NCBI RefSeq assembly: GCF_002994745.2
Contig: NC_037094.1
Location: 3,704,001-3,768,000, forward strand
DNA length: 64,000 nt
Origin: Rosa chinensis
Lineage: Eukaryota > Streptophyta > Magnoliopsida > Rosales > Rosaceae
Reading direction: 5' to 3'
Shown here: positions 32,972 to 45,599 of the stretch, piece by piece
Layout: every line of letters begins with the position of its first letter
Position numbering within the stretch: the stretch's first letter is position 1
Position numbers and translations under genes: made by a program
The notes under the pieces: model-generated
Databases searched by the model: none
What the model saw: the letters and a program-made list of their open reading frames with translations, nothing else
Told to the model about the DNA's origin: nothing

Positions 32972-33570
32972 TAGGGCTGTCAATGGGTCGTGTCGGGTTG
33001 GGTTAGTGTCGGGTCAAGGTATTTGTCGTGTCGCAAGATACAAACCCAAACCCAACCCATTTAATAATCGTGTCAAAAATTTAAACCCAAAGCCAACCTA
33101 TTTATTAAACGGGTTATCCGTTTCCAACCCTCTTAACCCATTTAATAAATAGGTTATGTCGTGTTTGACAAAATGACTCATTTAAGGGTTAACAATGCGA
33201 CCCATTTAACTAAAAAAAATGCATAAATTGATTAAATTCACTAAAAACTCTATAAGACGAAGAATATAAATAATTATATATAATTCATAAATAATTAAAT
33301 CCAATAATTATAAAGCAAAATATTTCAAATTGTCTAATCCTATGATCAAATATTCTCAACATCTAAAATTTCAGGATGAAGTATAGTATAATAGGGTTAT
33401 ACGGGTTCACTTCGTGTTAGCGGGTTGACCCGTGGCCGACCTATTTATTAAATGGGTCATGGCGGGTTGACCCATGGCTGATCCGCTTTTTAATCTTGCG
33501 GGTTCAATCTGCTTTAGTTCGTGCGGGTTTTGAGTTGTGTTATCAGGTCATGTCGGAATTGACCGCCCTA
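32972..33570. mobile_element. hAT MITE, 599 bp
   Basis: Perfect 8-bp duplication attgtacg (32964-32971 and 33571-33578). Terminal inverted repeats: tagggctgtcaatgggt on the left and tagggcggtcaattccg on the reverse-complemented right, the common plant hAT-MITE type. Many degenerate gggttgacccg and acccattta blocks near both ends. No coding. Copy 1 has the empty site near 15510. Confidence 0.9.
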
Positions 33571-33578
33571 ATTGTACG

Positions 33579-34761
33579 TTTGTATAAATAAAATAGCTCC
33601 CGTGAAATTCGAGAGATTCTAGACAGCAAAGAGCCTTGTAGGCCACAAAACGACAGGAAGTCATGTGCAAGCCAAACCTCCCAAGCATCATATCATGGAT
33701 AGACCTCAAAAGTCAAAAGCATCAAATGAGAGAAAGAACAATTTGCAATTTTTCCAGAGTTCTAGCTCTTGAAGATTCACTTTTCTTGTTTCTGTGATCC
33801 ATCAGACTTACAGCGCGCGTACGTACTAGTATGCCAATGATGAATGGATAATATATAAACCGTAATTTTCAATTTCATTGCTGTACGTTTAGGTGTGTAC
33901 GTACTGGTATTCTGTGTGATTTTCTTCTCTTCTCTTTTGTGTGATATATTTCCAGTGTTAAAACTAACAACCAGTCAATCACACACGACAACATTCAACA
34001 AGCAGAATGGAAACATTTTTCGCAACGACTTCAATCCCATATATCCAAAAATAACATGTAAATCCATCCCGATCCGCGTGCAAACGCGCCCCACGCGTTT
34101 GACAAAAGCAGAAGGGTATAAAGCTAGCGGAGGGGAGAGAAGTTTTCCTTGAAGTTTGAAGCGGCCAATTGTAAGGCTGAGAAGTGCATTCCCCTCTTAT
34201 AAATAAATTATAAATTATAACAATGGTAGTTCGACTTGTCTCGTCCAACATGAATCTCTCAGAAGATATTCTTGGGTACGGCCGCCAATTTTTCTGTCTA
34301 ATTATTCCTGTAACACCGTTAGGGTTTCATTGTTGGCGAGCTGTGTGCCTTGCTTTTTCGTTTTGTGAACCTGACCGTTCAGCTTAAGGGAGAAGGATGC
34401 TGGACGACCCAGATAGAGGCCGGGCACCTCCCAATTTAGACCAACACCATACCATTAGACCAACGAAGCAACAACACGAGCTGCTTAATCTGTTTTCCTT
34501 TCTACTGCACCTCCCACGTACTGCATATATCCTTGGACCAAGTAGTTTTATGAATTGGTAACCGCGGTGAAGTAAGCATTACAAACACTACCCAACAATG
34601 TGCAAACAGAACCACAAAACCCTAAACAAAATAGAATACAAACCCACCCAACTATGATTCACCCAGCGGGCAAACCCTCCAAAGGGAGATCGAAAACAGC
34701 AATATCTGGGCATTGGATGTTGTGATCGAAAACAAAAAGAAATTGTAGGGTGATGATACAA

Positions 34762-34800
<39 letters not shown>

Positions 34801-35128
34801 TGTATAATGTATATATTCCATGCCATTCCATTTTTATCAAGGAAACAGACACAGTAGGGTGACTGATCAATGAGCAATCCCTATCTAACTTAAGTGAGAT
34901 ACTCAAAGCCTGCTCTTAATTTGGCATTAATTGGGAGAAAAATGCAATAAGGACAAGATTCCACGGTTTTCAATGCGACTGCGTGCACTGTCTCCGTCAA
35001 AAATTTATATATAAATCAAATCACCCGAGGCCTAACTACCACTTCAGACCTCTGGCCTCTTACCACTTATATATACAGTATACCCTATCTTTTCGATCAC
35101 TCTCTTCCCTGCCCTTGTCTTTAGATCA
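33579..35128 (+). other. spacer and promoter of copy 2 small B3 gene
   Basis: Matches 15517-17122. Contains a longer (TA)n run at about 34766-34796. A ttatatatac TATA-like box lies near 35067. No coding features. Confidence 0.6.
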
Positions 35129-35470
35129 ATGGAGAACCAGTACCAGAGCCGCTGCCCTGTGAAAAAGCTGAAGCCCACTGATGTGAGTGATAGGCTTGCA
35201 TTGCCGAAACATATGGCTGCAGTACTGCCTCCTGCACAACCAGGAAGCGAGATTCCTATCCGAGTGTTGGACCTATGGCACCGCGTTTATCATTTCCGTT
35301 TGTCTGTAAGAAGAGGCCGGCGTCTCAAACCAGTTTTCCAGTACAAAGAATGGCAAGACTTCGTCAGAGACCACGGAGCCGAAGAGGGCAACCTGATTTA
35401 CTTGCGGCGGGAGGTAAATGCAGATGCAGGTACAGAATATCGAATTGTCTTATACAAAGAATATCTTTGA
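35129..35470 (+). CDS. small single-B3-domain protein, copy 2
   Basis: 113 aa, one B3 domain, intact. Differs from the copy 1 protein at Q52L (DQWHR to DLWHR), K91E, W98R and V103D. Two further base changes are silent. W98R and V103D lie in the last third of the domain, in the GNLIYL-x-REV region, and could alter the fold. Same leader and TATA-like box as copy 1. As the domain remained open in both copies while REM neighbours decayed, it may be the maintained gene of the block, but the ratio of changes does not show constraint. Confidence 0.85.
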   Translation: MENQYQSRCPVKKLKPTDVSDRLALPKHMAAVLPPAQPGSEIPIRVLDLWHRVYHFRLSVRRGRRLKPVFQYKEWQDFVRDHGAEEGNLIYLRREVNADAGTEYRIVLYKEYL

Positions 35471-35618
35471 CCTTCATCAAGCTAGTTCGATTACCATCGA
35501 TCCCATCTGCAGAAAAAACTCTAGCTGGCTAAATCTACCTATTGATAACCACCTACTACTATCCCAGTTTGCAAGTGCACGAGTGCTGTACGTGAAATAA
35601 GTGCACTTGATTTCCATT

Positions 35619-35659
<41 letters not shown>

Positions 35660-36324
35660 TCTACTACTTCCATCTGCTAGCTAGGGAAGCTACCTTTTAT
35701 TGTGTTATTGTTACTTCGTCTGTGCAATTCTGTTCATATCTATTAGTTATCCATATATGCAGCTGTAAAATTTGTACTTTGTTTCTTGCCTAAGGGTAAA
35801 ATTTGTATTGTAGTTTACTGCGTACTAGTATGAAAGTGATGAATTGAAAATAAACCGCAACTTCATTGCTTAGCTTGCTAAGTTGGAGTATTGGTGTTCT
35901 AAAAGAGATCAATTTTGTATATATTCTGAACAACCCAGTAATTTAGCCATATTGATACAAAAGCATCAGGGACTGCAGAGAGAAAAACACTCTTCATTTT
36001 GCATGTGATTATCATCAGGTTTGTTGTATTTATGCACGATGAACAAGTATGATTGTATCTCTCTTTTCTTTCATTTCCGGCTAAAGCTAACAACCAACAC
36101 CAACCTTAAAAGTCTTACTGTGAATTTGCAAATACTTATAAGGCATGTCTCCATCAGTTACTGTTTCTATCTATATTGACCGGCAATCAGCCAGTGTTTA
36201 ATTCCCAAGATTAATTCAACACAACAATGTCCAACACACATCTCCAAAAGAAATATATCTCAAAAGGTCTAAACACAAACTTATAGAAACACAACAAAGT
36301 CTCGAAATAGTAAAATACACATAC
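35471..36324 (+). other. 3' flank of copy 2 small B3 gene
   Basis: Shared with 17465-18287. Contains a (TA)n run at about 35621-35656, longer than in copy 1. No coding. Confidence 0.6.
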
Positions 36325-38097
36325 CTCGTCTACGAATAGGCTAATCCATTTCCATGCGTTTCCGATGAAAAATGCGTACTTGGAAATGGGACTGTTTTCC
36401 TTCATAGCTGAACACTGGAAAGCAGCCTTGGTCTAGTGAGTAAAAGTTAGCAAACTATTGCCATCCCTTTAGTAACCACATTCGTCCACCAAGAGCTGAT
36501 GTTCTGAGTTCGACTTCCCATGGCTTTCCACAGTTAGGCACTTCAAGGAATATATGATTAGCCATACAATTTCCATACTTCCTCACAACTGTCTCTGGAA
36601 GTTCCTGCACATTTTTGATATGTTACTCAGCTTGAGATGAAAAGGTAAAGTAATGTTTGTATCATAAACAAACATACATGTAGACATCATTGTGCAGCAA
36701 CCAAGACCAAGGGCATGTAAATCAATCAAGATGAAACTAAACTAAACAACATAGATCCAATGACCACCATGTTACGTAGCATTGACAAATCAAACCTCAA
36801 GCTCATTAAATTAATACACAGAAGACTTGGCCACATAATATATAGTGGTGAATTCAAATAAGATTGCCAAACCAATCCACAAAATGATGAGAACACAACT
36901 AATAGAACAAGACAAAAGGCAGACAAACCCAATAAAGTTGAGATTTGAGAACTAGTTCGATTGAATTTCGAAACAAGCCTCAAAAACTCATTACATACTG
37001 CTAAAAGCCTCGGTACATCAACACCAGCATTGCAAATGTACATCTACCATAAACTGAACTATAGTGAACTTAAATAAACAGAATGCCAACCAAGTTACAA
37101 ACTGATGAGAACATACAAAAAGCAGATCATGTAAATGCAACGAGTTACCACTACCCATTTACCCTTTGCCATTTCCCTACTAAAGTTTGGATTGCCCCAA
37201 CTACAATTGCCAAAGGACGTACTAAAACCAAAACCACAAAGTGATCATAAATCGCAGAACTTTCTGACTTCCGAGTTCAAGCCCAGATTAAAAGGCAGAA
37301 ACAGAGTTAGTATGAGTAAGGGAGATGTACAAGGGTCAAATAAATAAGGAATAGAAGGCCAAGAGTCCAAGACGATTCTTTTTTACTAGAACGTGAAGAA
37401 AAAAAAAAACAATTTCTTTATTTTATAAGTATTATTATTTCTTTTTTCTTTTCTTTTTGGGTAAAGGTCTCACCTTTCAACACTAAACATGAGAAATTAT
37501 GGAAATTATTCTATGTACCGACGGTGTAAGTGACCCAACCCTTATAAAATAATCTCAACCCTTGATATTTATTATCAACTTTATTTTTAATAAACAAAAA
37601 GTGTATTTAATGCAATCTAACCATTCATTTATGTTGGTGCAAGTGCACGGCGGTGCTCTGAATAATCTCTCGAGAAATTAAGCAAATGTACATTCCTTCC
37701 AAAAAAGGAAAAGTAAAAGGCTTCAACTTTCAAGCTGCAATAAGTTCAGCAATTAAGCAGATGCTTTTTTTGCTACCAAATAAGATTAATTAAATAATTC
37801 AAAACAAGCTGAAACTCTTTACAAATGGAACAAATGCATGTTTCTAGAGGTTTTCAACTTGATTTCTAGCTAAATAAGATGGGAAATTAAGTAAATGCAT
37901 GTTTCAACTTATGAAGTTACAACCTTTAAGAACATAGTAAGGAAAAACTAAGCAAAGATTAAAGCTAAAACCTTCCCATCTCTGAGGTCATCATTAGTGA
38001 CAATCTTTACGCAGAAGCTTGGAAATTCCTCTGGAAATTTTCCCTTTCTACGTCTCTGGCTGGAACAAGAAGCTAACAGACGTGAAGATGTAGCCAT
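36325..38097 (-). pseudogene. REM gene 1 of copy 2, nonsense mutation
   Basis: Exon 1 38097-37972 and exon 2 36604-36325 match REM gene 1 of copy 1 with the same splice sites. In exon 2 the codon GAG of GWQEF has become TAG (36455-36457 on -), truncating the B3 domain about two-thirds through. The intron also contains a 172-bp MITE (37500-37671). A solo LTR lies 128 bp upstream of the ATG. Confidence 0.85.
37500..37671. mobile_element. 172-bp MITE, 9-bp TSD
   Basis: gagaaatta flanks both sides (37491-37499 and 37672-37680), and copy 1 has one copy (near 19430). The ends pair: gaaattattctatgtaccga on the left against gagattattcagagcaccgc on the reverse-complemented right. Intronic in REM gene 1 of copy 2. 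Confidence 0.8.
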
Positions 38098-38224
38098 TTG
38101 AAGCTCAAAGACTCAAACTTTGAAGGCCTTTTGTTTTTGGAGGAGGCCTTATTTCAGGTCTGTCACACTACTACTCAGTCTACTCTTCCAGAGGCCAGAG
38201 TTGTAATTTTAATGAAGCAGTTAC

Positions 38225-40077
38225 TGAAGGAATTGTGTCCTAAAACAATCATTTTGATGTAATTATTATTGTAATTATTATTAATCAAAAGGGCAAGTTT
38301 ATTGTTCATTGCTTATATTTGATATTTGATTGAACAAGGTCCAAGGAATATGAGTTAAAGAGAAAGTAATCTAAAGAGTTAGATGTGTGAGACCTTTACT
38401 CTTTCACACTCTTATCCTAAAAAGTTCCTAGTTATAGGATTATCACTTGGACATTGATAATCCGGAAAGACTAGCACATACTATGTATGCTCAATATGGA
38501 GGATGATATGTCTCTTGTCATTTGTGTAGAGACACTAATATAAGTATGTGGGTGCTCTTAGTTTAAAGAGTACACTGAACGCGATCATTAGAGTTCTCGT
38601 ATGGAGTCTTACTTACATGTCAAACTTGAACTCTAAATTGCAATAATACAAATTAGTCCTTTGACCTGAGACACCATAGTTGTCTTATGAGTGAATGGAT
38701 TATCTCTTGATGATGCAATAATATTGTGTCCCTTAATGGATATAATAGATGCATTCATTGGTATAATCAATTCGGTCATGGAGACATGTGAGTGTACAAT
38801 AAGGAATCTCTATCCTTAAGTAAATAAGGTGTATGTTCAAAGATGTGATTCAATGAGTCTTTGGCCAAAGCATTGAATGAGATTAAAAAGGAGTTTTTAA
38901 TCACGTTCTAAGAATCACATAAGAATGAAAATCACATTAGGGGATTGACATATCAATTCCATACCCCGATGATGTGATTTAGAACATAGTGTTAGAGAAG
39001 GACCGTATTGTATTGTAATTCCAATTGAATAGGTTCTTTGTCATTCTACATTAACTAGGGTAGTCATGATATGTTGCAAGACGTCACTCATGACTTGTGA
39101 AGTCCCCGAGGATTAATAAACATTTATAATCCTAATAACAAGGGAGAATCAAAAATGGAGTTTTTGATTCGTAAACAAAATAGAATGGTTTCTATAAACT
39201 TCACTGCCTTGTTAATTAGAACCTAAGAGATCGCACACCATATAAGTGGATCCTTGAGATTGTATATGAAGAAGATTAAACAAGAGTTGGTTATGACCAA
39301 ATAATTAATTCGATTTATTATTTGGACATAATTAGGTTTTTCGGGTAAAACCGAACCTATTGGGCCTAAACGATTGTCGGGCTTTTTCGTGTGGACTTGG
39401 GCTTCACTAAATGAGATTTAAATGAAAGCCCAAGACACATTTTTAGTGCCCAATAACAAGTATGGACCAGCCAAAATATTGGCTTTATGAAAGTCAATAT
39501 TTTCTTTTAGTAATTGGAGTTATTTCCTATTATATAAAAGTGAAAGCATGGACAAAGAGAATATGTGTGTCTCCACACTATTATTTTCAGATTTGAGAGA
39601 GAGAGAAAGAGTTCTCCCTTGGTCCATTACCAAATTAAAGGAAAGAAGAACACTTGCATAATTTCTTCTTTACTTTCATCTTTCTTCATCTCTTGATTCA
39701 CTTGGTGAAGATCCTTAGAGGCCATATCCTTTTGTGGCTTTACTTGTTACATCAAAGAGAAGATTACAAGCACAAGAAGGAGTACAAGAAGGAGTTCTTA
39801 ATCCAAGGTGCTTCAAGGTGGAGGAAACACACACAAGGAGAGATCAAGGAGAGGAACTTTGGTGGTTCACTTGGATCGGATTAAAATCACGCTCCAAGGG
39901 TGAGTAGAACATAAACTCCCTCTTTGTTCTTCCTTACTTTGCATGCTATGTTTATATACATATCACAATAAGCCAAGATCATGGGTTAAAGGAATGGATT
40001 TTATGTTTAGTTAGTAGTTTAATGGTTAAACTAATTCCGCACTAATTAAAAAGTTTTGAAATCCATCCATTCCTTCA
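38225..40077. mobile_element. 1.85-kb solo LTR (family L2)
   Basis: Starts tgaaggaattgtgtcc and ends catccattccttca, flanked by gttac on both sides (38220-38224 and 40078-40082). Copy 1 has the uninterrupted site near 19957. No internal genes. A TATA-like tattatataaaag occurs near 39528. Orientation is probably + from that TATA position. Confidence 0.8.
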
Positions 40078-40082
40078 GTTAC

Positions 40083-40902
40083 TTCCTTGGCAAATGGGTC
40101 CAAAGCTGTTCTGAACTAGAATCTTCACCGTTCGTTTAAGTTTTGCATCAATGGTGTAGATTGAGTGAGCATAGACAAAAGATGTTGGGATGACCATTTT
40201 ACCCTGTTCAAGTTCAAACAATAGCTTGTGATTTTGTGGAGAATTGTGCTTGTAATGCCTACACCTAATCATCACTTATCAGTTATAGCTTATGAGATCT
40301 TGGATGAACTCAAGCTCCTTATAAGCTTAACATTGAGAACAAAAGGGTTTGTCATCCACAGTGAGAATTCCACGAGTTTAGGGACTATACTTTGCATTAA
40401 TAATGTAGTTACCTTTAAGTTTGACATATGAGCTTTAATATTTCTATGGGGTTTAAGGCAGTAATGATGTTTTAATCCCAAGTGAATCCAATTGCATTTT
40501 ACGTCTACTCAGGAAACTAATCGTTTATTTCGACTATTGATCCATGTGTTTGTAATGATCATATATCTATTGAGAAGACTTTGTGCTAGCATAACTTCTA
40601 GGTGAAGAAAAAAGTAGTTACGAAATCAAACACACCTTCATTAGACAAAGTTAATCTAGTGAGACAGAGGAATTGATATCTGCATATAAATTGTACCAAA
40701 ATCCAACCAAAAGCGCTCACTTTTTCATTGACAGTAATATCATCACAGTAGCTTTCAACTCTATCTAATACTAAGCCTTTCCTCAAAATCTATCTTACTT
40801 CCTCATATCTAACCTCTAAAAAACATTGCTGTTGTGTTTCTGCTGATTGAAATCCTCAATGGTATGTTGTGGAACCACAAACAGTTCAAATGCATGGTTA
40901 AA
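40083..40902. other. intergenic, copy 2
   Basis: Matches 19960-20702 without the SINE and with about 200 bp that copy 1 lacks. No coding. Confidence 0.5.
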
Positions 40903-41274
40903 CTAAAACATGAGCTTGTCTTCACTTTCCTCATCTAGCTTATTGATCTTCACTTTGGCTCGGATTATGGAAACTTTGAATGTACGCTCCTCTATCAACT
41001 CAAAGACACAGACATCATGTACTTCCAGATAATTGTCCTCCTTAAATGCCTTCCAACCAGCACCTGAAACTCTTGCATATAGTTTGTGCTCACTGTTTTC
41101 ACCAACAGTGCATTGAGCAGTCCAAACTCTCTCCTATTAAATTTGTAGGGTCACATTGCATGAAGTGCCTGGTCTGCAGACATGTTCCTTGGCAAGAGAT
41201 GGACTAATATACTGCTAATATAACAAAAGATAAGTGGATTACTTGAAGAAGTGAATTTGAATTCTCACATCACA

Positions 41275-42227
41275 CCCTCGAGAATACATCAAATTCGTGA
41301 AGTAAATTGGCTTGCTCCTTGTGCTTTTCAATTAAAGGTTAATACTGATGGTGCTGCTCGTGGGACGCCAGGGCTTGTAGGCTATGGAGGTATTTTTCGT
41401 GATCACTTGGGTAATTGTATGGGTTGTTTTGCTAGTTCCATAGGTATTGCTACTGCCCTAGAAGTAGAGCTTCAAGCCATTATTCATGCAGTTACGATAG
41501 CATCAGGAAAATGATGGACTTCTCTCTAGATTGAGCGTGATTCAGCGGTAGAAATTCACTTTTTTGCCAATAAAAATTGCTTAGTCCCTTGGCGTCTATC
41601 TGTTGATTGGGTCAATTGTTGTACCATTCTCTCCTCTATGCATGTACGATTTTCACATGTTTATCGAGAAGGGAATCCAGTGGCTGACTGCTTAGCTAAC
41701 TATGGGGTGGATCATGAGGGGAATTATTGGTGGGACTCTTGCCCTCCTTGTGCTTCAGCTGCCTTTGTTCGCAATCTGCAAGGTTTACCAAATTTCCGTA
41801 TTAGCTAATTCTATGGTGCTTGATAGACTTCATGAAAAGGTGGGCTTGGGTTATGGTGGTTTCTGCTGCATAGTTGCTGATGAACTATAGGTGTGTTCCA
41901 TATATGTGGTTACTGCATGGTCACATATATTTGCATGGTTAATTACTGCATGTCCTTTTTCTATCCATCAGTTTGTAACTATTGCTTAGTGCTCACTTTG
42001 AGTATTTTACTTCATTTTGTTCTCAGAGAGGTTTTGGTTCATGTCCCCCTCTTTCTTCTTGTATTTTCTTTTCTTTTATTAATAACATAAAATAGAGGGA
42101 TGGGTGGTGGGTTCCCGGTTGCGATGGCCCCCTTTCTTTCGAGATTGTGGGTGGGTGCCAGTCATCCCAAATCGGCTATCGCACAGGAACTAATATCGCC
42201 TAATCCTCTATTAATTAAAAAAAAAAA
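41275..42227 (+). mobile_element. 5'-truncated LINE with RNase H domain
   Basis: Ends in an A-tract and is flanked by ttctcacatcaca (41262) and ttcacattacaca (42228-42240), an imperfect target duplication; copy 1 has one copy near 21060. Frame 41305-41512 encodes an RNase H-type domain (LKVNTDGAARGTPGLVGYGG, LEVELQAIIHA) with a TGA where the next catalytic region starts. The same frame resumes with IERDSAVEIHF and HVYREGNPVADCLANYGVDH. Only the 3' end of the LINE is present. Confidence 0.85.
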
Positions 42228-42276
42228 TTCACATTACACAAAATAGGGTTGTTGAGAAGAGCTTACCGCGCCAGAG

Positions 42277-44587
42277 TGATGTCGCCTAAAAGCAAGCGCG
42301 CAATTTAACCCTGAAATATCGTTAGTAGTATAAGCAAATAGGGATCGTTCTATCCGGGGATTGAGGGTACACTTGTAATTGTGAAACAAATAAAGAAAAG
42401 TATTATTCACAAAAATAAAATAAAGAATATAAATATATACAATTGTATAAACAAATAAAGAATTAAAATAATAAAGTATTATTTACAAAAATAAAATAAA
42501 GAATAGAAATATATACAAGTAACAAAATAAAAAGGGGGGGGGGATTTAAGAATTATAGAATTGAAAATTAAAATAAAGAAAATAAAGAAAATGTAAAAAC
42601 ATATATACAAGGGTGGAACGCAAGGAACAAAGATTAAACCCAAGTTTATCATTGAATTTGAATTAACCCTACATTGTTCTTCCAAGTCATGTGAGAGGAG
42701 TTGATCATGTGAAACATTCGAAAGCAAATGATTTCCCATATTTTACTTTTCAATGCTAATTAACCTAAGCGAAAGCACCTAGATTAATCCTATCAAACAT
42801 GCAATCAAGCCCTAGAAAGCTAGTCAATCATGACATGTTCAACGCATTAGACATAGAGAAAGGCTATCAACTCAAGTGTACAACTTAGTATGAATAAGTT
42901 CACCTAATTGCAATCCTCTTCAATTGAATTCGATTTTTGTCCAAAACCTTTACTACTTTGATTCAAGTTTACACAAAACGAAAAGTCGATTTCATGTTCT
43001 TAAACCTAGCACCAATTACATGCAAATCCTATAAGTGTCGACCCAAATAAGATAAACATATAAAAGTTTTCTATCAAGCAAATTCAATCGAACAATCACA
43101 CATAAGCAACTTTGGAATCACAACATAAGAATCGAAATTCTTTATTTAAACATAGAAGTTGGGTTTAAACTTTACCCTAAACATTATTGTTAACTAGAAA
43201 CAAATTCATATGAATTCAAACAAGGAAAACAAAAGATCATTACAAGGAAAAAGAATGAATTACACCGTGAGGGGAGATGGAGATGGAGAGCTTGAACGTT
43301 GGAATCTTGAATCTTGGAAGCAAGTCTTCAAGGTGGACGATGGAGGCTATGTCCTCACAGCTTCTTCTTCTTCTCTTTACTTGAAAATGCAAAACTAAGA
43401 ACTAGAGAATGGAGAGAAAAATGGAGAGGAAATGGAGAGACAAAGAAGATGAGATGGATGAAGGAAGATTTGGGAAAATGGAAAGGAAATGGAGAGACAA
43501 AGAAGATGGAATGGGTGAAGGAATTGGTGTAGGAAATGGTGACTAAGGAAAATGGAGAGGAAATGGTGAGACAAGGAGATGAAATGGATGAAGGAATGTG
43601 TGACTAAGGAAAATGGAGAGGAAATGGTGAGACAAGAAGATGAAATGGATGAAGGAATTGGTGACTAAGGAAAATGGAGAGGAAATGGTGAGACAAGAAG
43701 ATGAAATGGATGAAGGAATGTGTTTTAGAATGAGAGGAGAAGGTGTTTATATAGGGAAGAAAAAGAAGAGTGAAATGATGAGTGGAAGAAAAATAATGAA
43801 AGTGGAGTATGAAAGTGATTTGTAAAATATGGAAAAGAAAGAGAAATGATGAAATGAAACCAAAGCATGAAGGTGCAGCAACATGGAAGTGATGATGATC
43901 TATTAAAGAGATTGTCGAAAAAATATATCCAAGGAAAAAGAGAAAAGCATCTAGCTTTCTTCATGTGGGTGGGAAACATGAATATGTGGTGTTGAGCTGT
44001 TTTCAGGTCAATTTCTTCCCCTTTATTCCTTCAATTATTTCTCCAACAAGACTTCATTATATGCCTTCGACTTCTTCATATGAAATGTTCCACTATGAGT
44101 GTAGATCATCCTGACAAATTTTCAGAGCTTCAATCCATGTGGTTGGGCCGGAAATGCTGCTGGACCTCTTACAGGTCCAGTTTTCCGGTTTTACTTCTGT
44201 AGAAAATTGGGCTGATTGTTTGAAGGCCTTCCACTCATATTTTTCTCTGGCACTCTTCATAAGAAATGATCCTTTAGGTGTCTAGAATGGATCTGGAAGG
44301 TTTCAGCTCATTTGAAGTTCATTTGGTCAGGCGGCCGCTCCTTCTTCTTTGCTTGGCTTGGTTTCTCCTAGCCGGAGTAGGAATATGTGTAAAATTGACA
44401 TTTTAGTACATTTCCATTTTTCTCCACCATTTGTAGGTAAGTGTGGACATAATGCTCATTTCACCATCATTTACTCCAATGTACCTAAGAAAATAGAAAT
44501 TGAGTTAAAAATCGATTCGTTAAGGAATTAACTAAGCAAAATGTGAGGAATTAACTATTAAAATATCACATTAAAATGCTCCTATCA
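42277..44587 (-). mobile_element. 2.3-kb solo LTR (family L1), in REM exon 3
   Basis: Reverse-oriented relative of 25056-27364: its + strand begins tgatgtcgcctaaaagcaag and ends cattaaaatgctcctatca. The TSD is cagag (42272-42276 and 44588-44592). The insertion site is inside coding exon 3 of REM gene 2, and copy 1 shows the intact site near 21105-21115. Confidence 0.9.
43400..43740. repeat. purine-rich minisatellite in solo LTR
   Basis: Degenerate tandem units of about 60 bp built on aatggagaggaaatgg, agacaagaagatgaaatgg and atgaaggaat. It lies inside the family L1 LTR copy at 42277-44587. The related LTR at 25056 has no such array, though it has repeats of a different kind (gaaagtttc near 25150-25270 and atttcggcaatta near 25860-25970). 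Confidence 0.8.
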
Positions 44588-45599
44588 CAGAGCTAATATA
44601 TGTAGCTGTTATTCTGAGCATAAGAAGTGGCTTGTCAGATTTGAAACTAGTAGCTGTGGAAAGATCATTTTGGTTTTCATCAGTCGAGGATCCAGAGGAA
44701 GTTCGACTGGTTCTAGGCTTCTAGCCTCTAAATAGGCAGGAGGCCGGGGTGTTTGGATTAGCTCCTGTTCTTTTCCTTTTTGGCACTCATGTTTAATTCC
44801 AGTGATCAATTTCAACACAAATCATGTCCATGACACAGGAAAAACCAGATAAAAGTTCTAAATGAAAACTTACAAAAACAAAAACACAAACACACATACC
44901 TCTTCCATGAATAGGGTAGTCTATTTCCATATCATTCCAGTGAAAAAGGCGTACTAGGAAATGGGAATGTTTGCCTTCATAGGTGAACAATGCGAAGTAG
45001 CCTTGGTCCAGCGAGTAAAAGTTTGCAAACTCTTGCCACCCCTTGTGTAACCACATTCGACTACCACAAACTGACCTTTTCACTTTAATTGGCCACCATG
45101 TCCCACAATTTGGAGCCTTGAGGAATATGGAATCTGCCATACAATGTCCATACTTCTTTACGACTGTCTCAGGAAGTTCCTGTGCACTAAAACCTAGTCA
45201 AATTGAGATGTCTACGACTTTACATAACTGCATTATGCAACAATCAAGACCAATTAATCGAACTTAGTAAACAACATGTGTCTAATCATCAATATTTTAT
45301 ATTTAGATAGCATTTCCAAATCAAGCTTCACACTAATACTAATAGCATAGTTAAACGCCTGCATTGCTAAAAAGTGAAGCCTATGAAGTAAAATGCATTG
45401 AACCTAAACCGAAACAAGCCATAAATCGAGGTCATATATATGTGGTAAAATTAGGAAGTTACCACTACCATTTACACTTCACCAGTAAAGATTGGATGTA
45501 CCACAAAGGCACAGATTGAGCACAAGTGCATTGCAAGCAGAAATTTCTTACTTTCCGACCAAAATAGAAACCAGAAATTAACCGAGTATAACTACAAGA

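Noticed and set aside
32784..33152. 122-codon frame
   Set aside because: Translation of an AT microsatellite and a hAT MITE.
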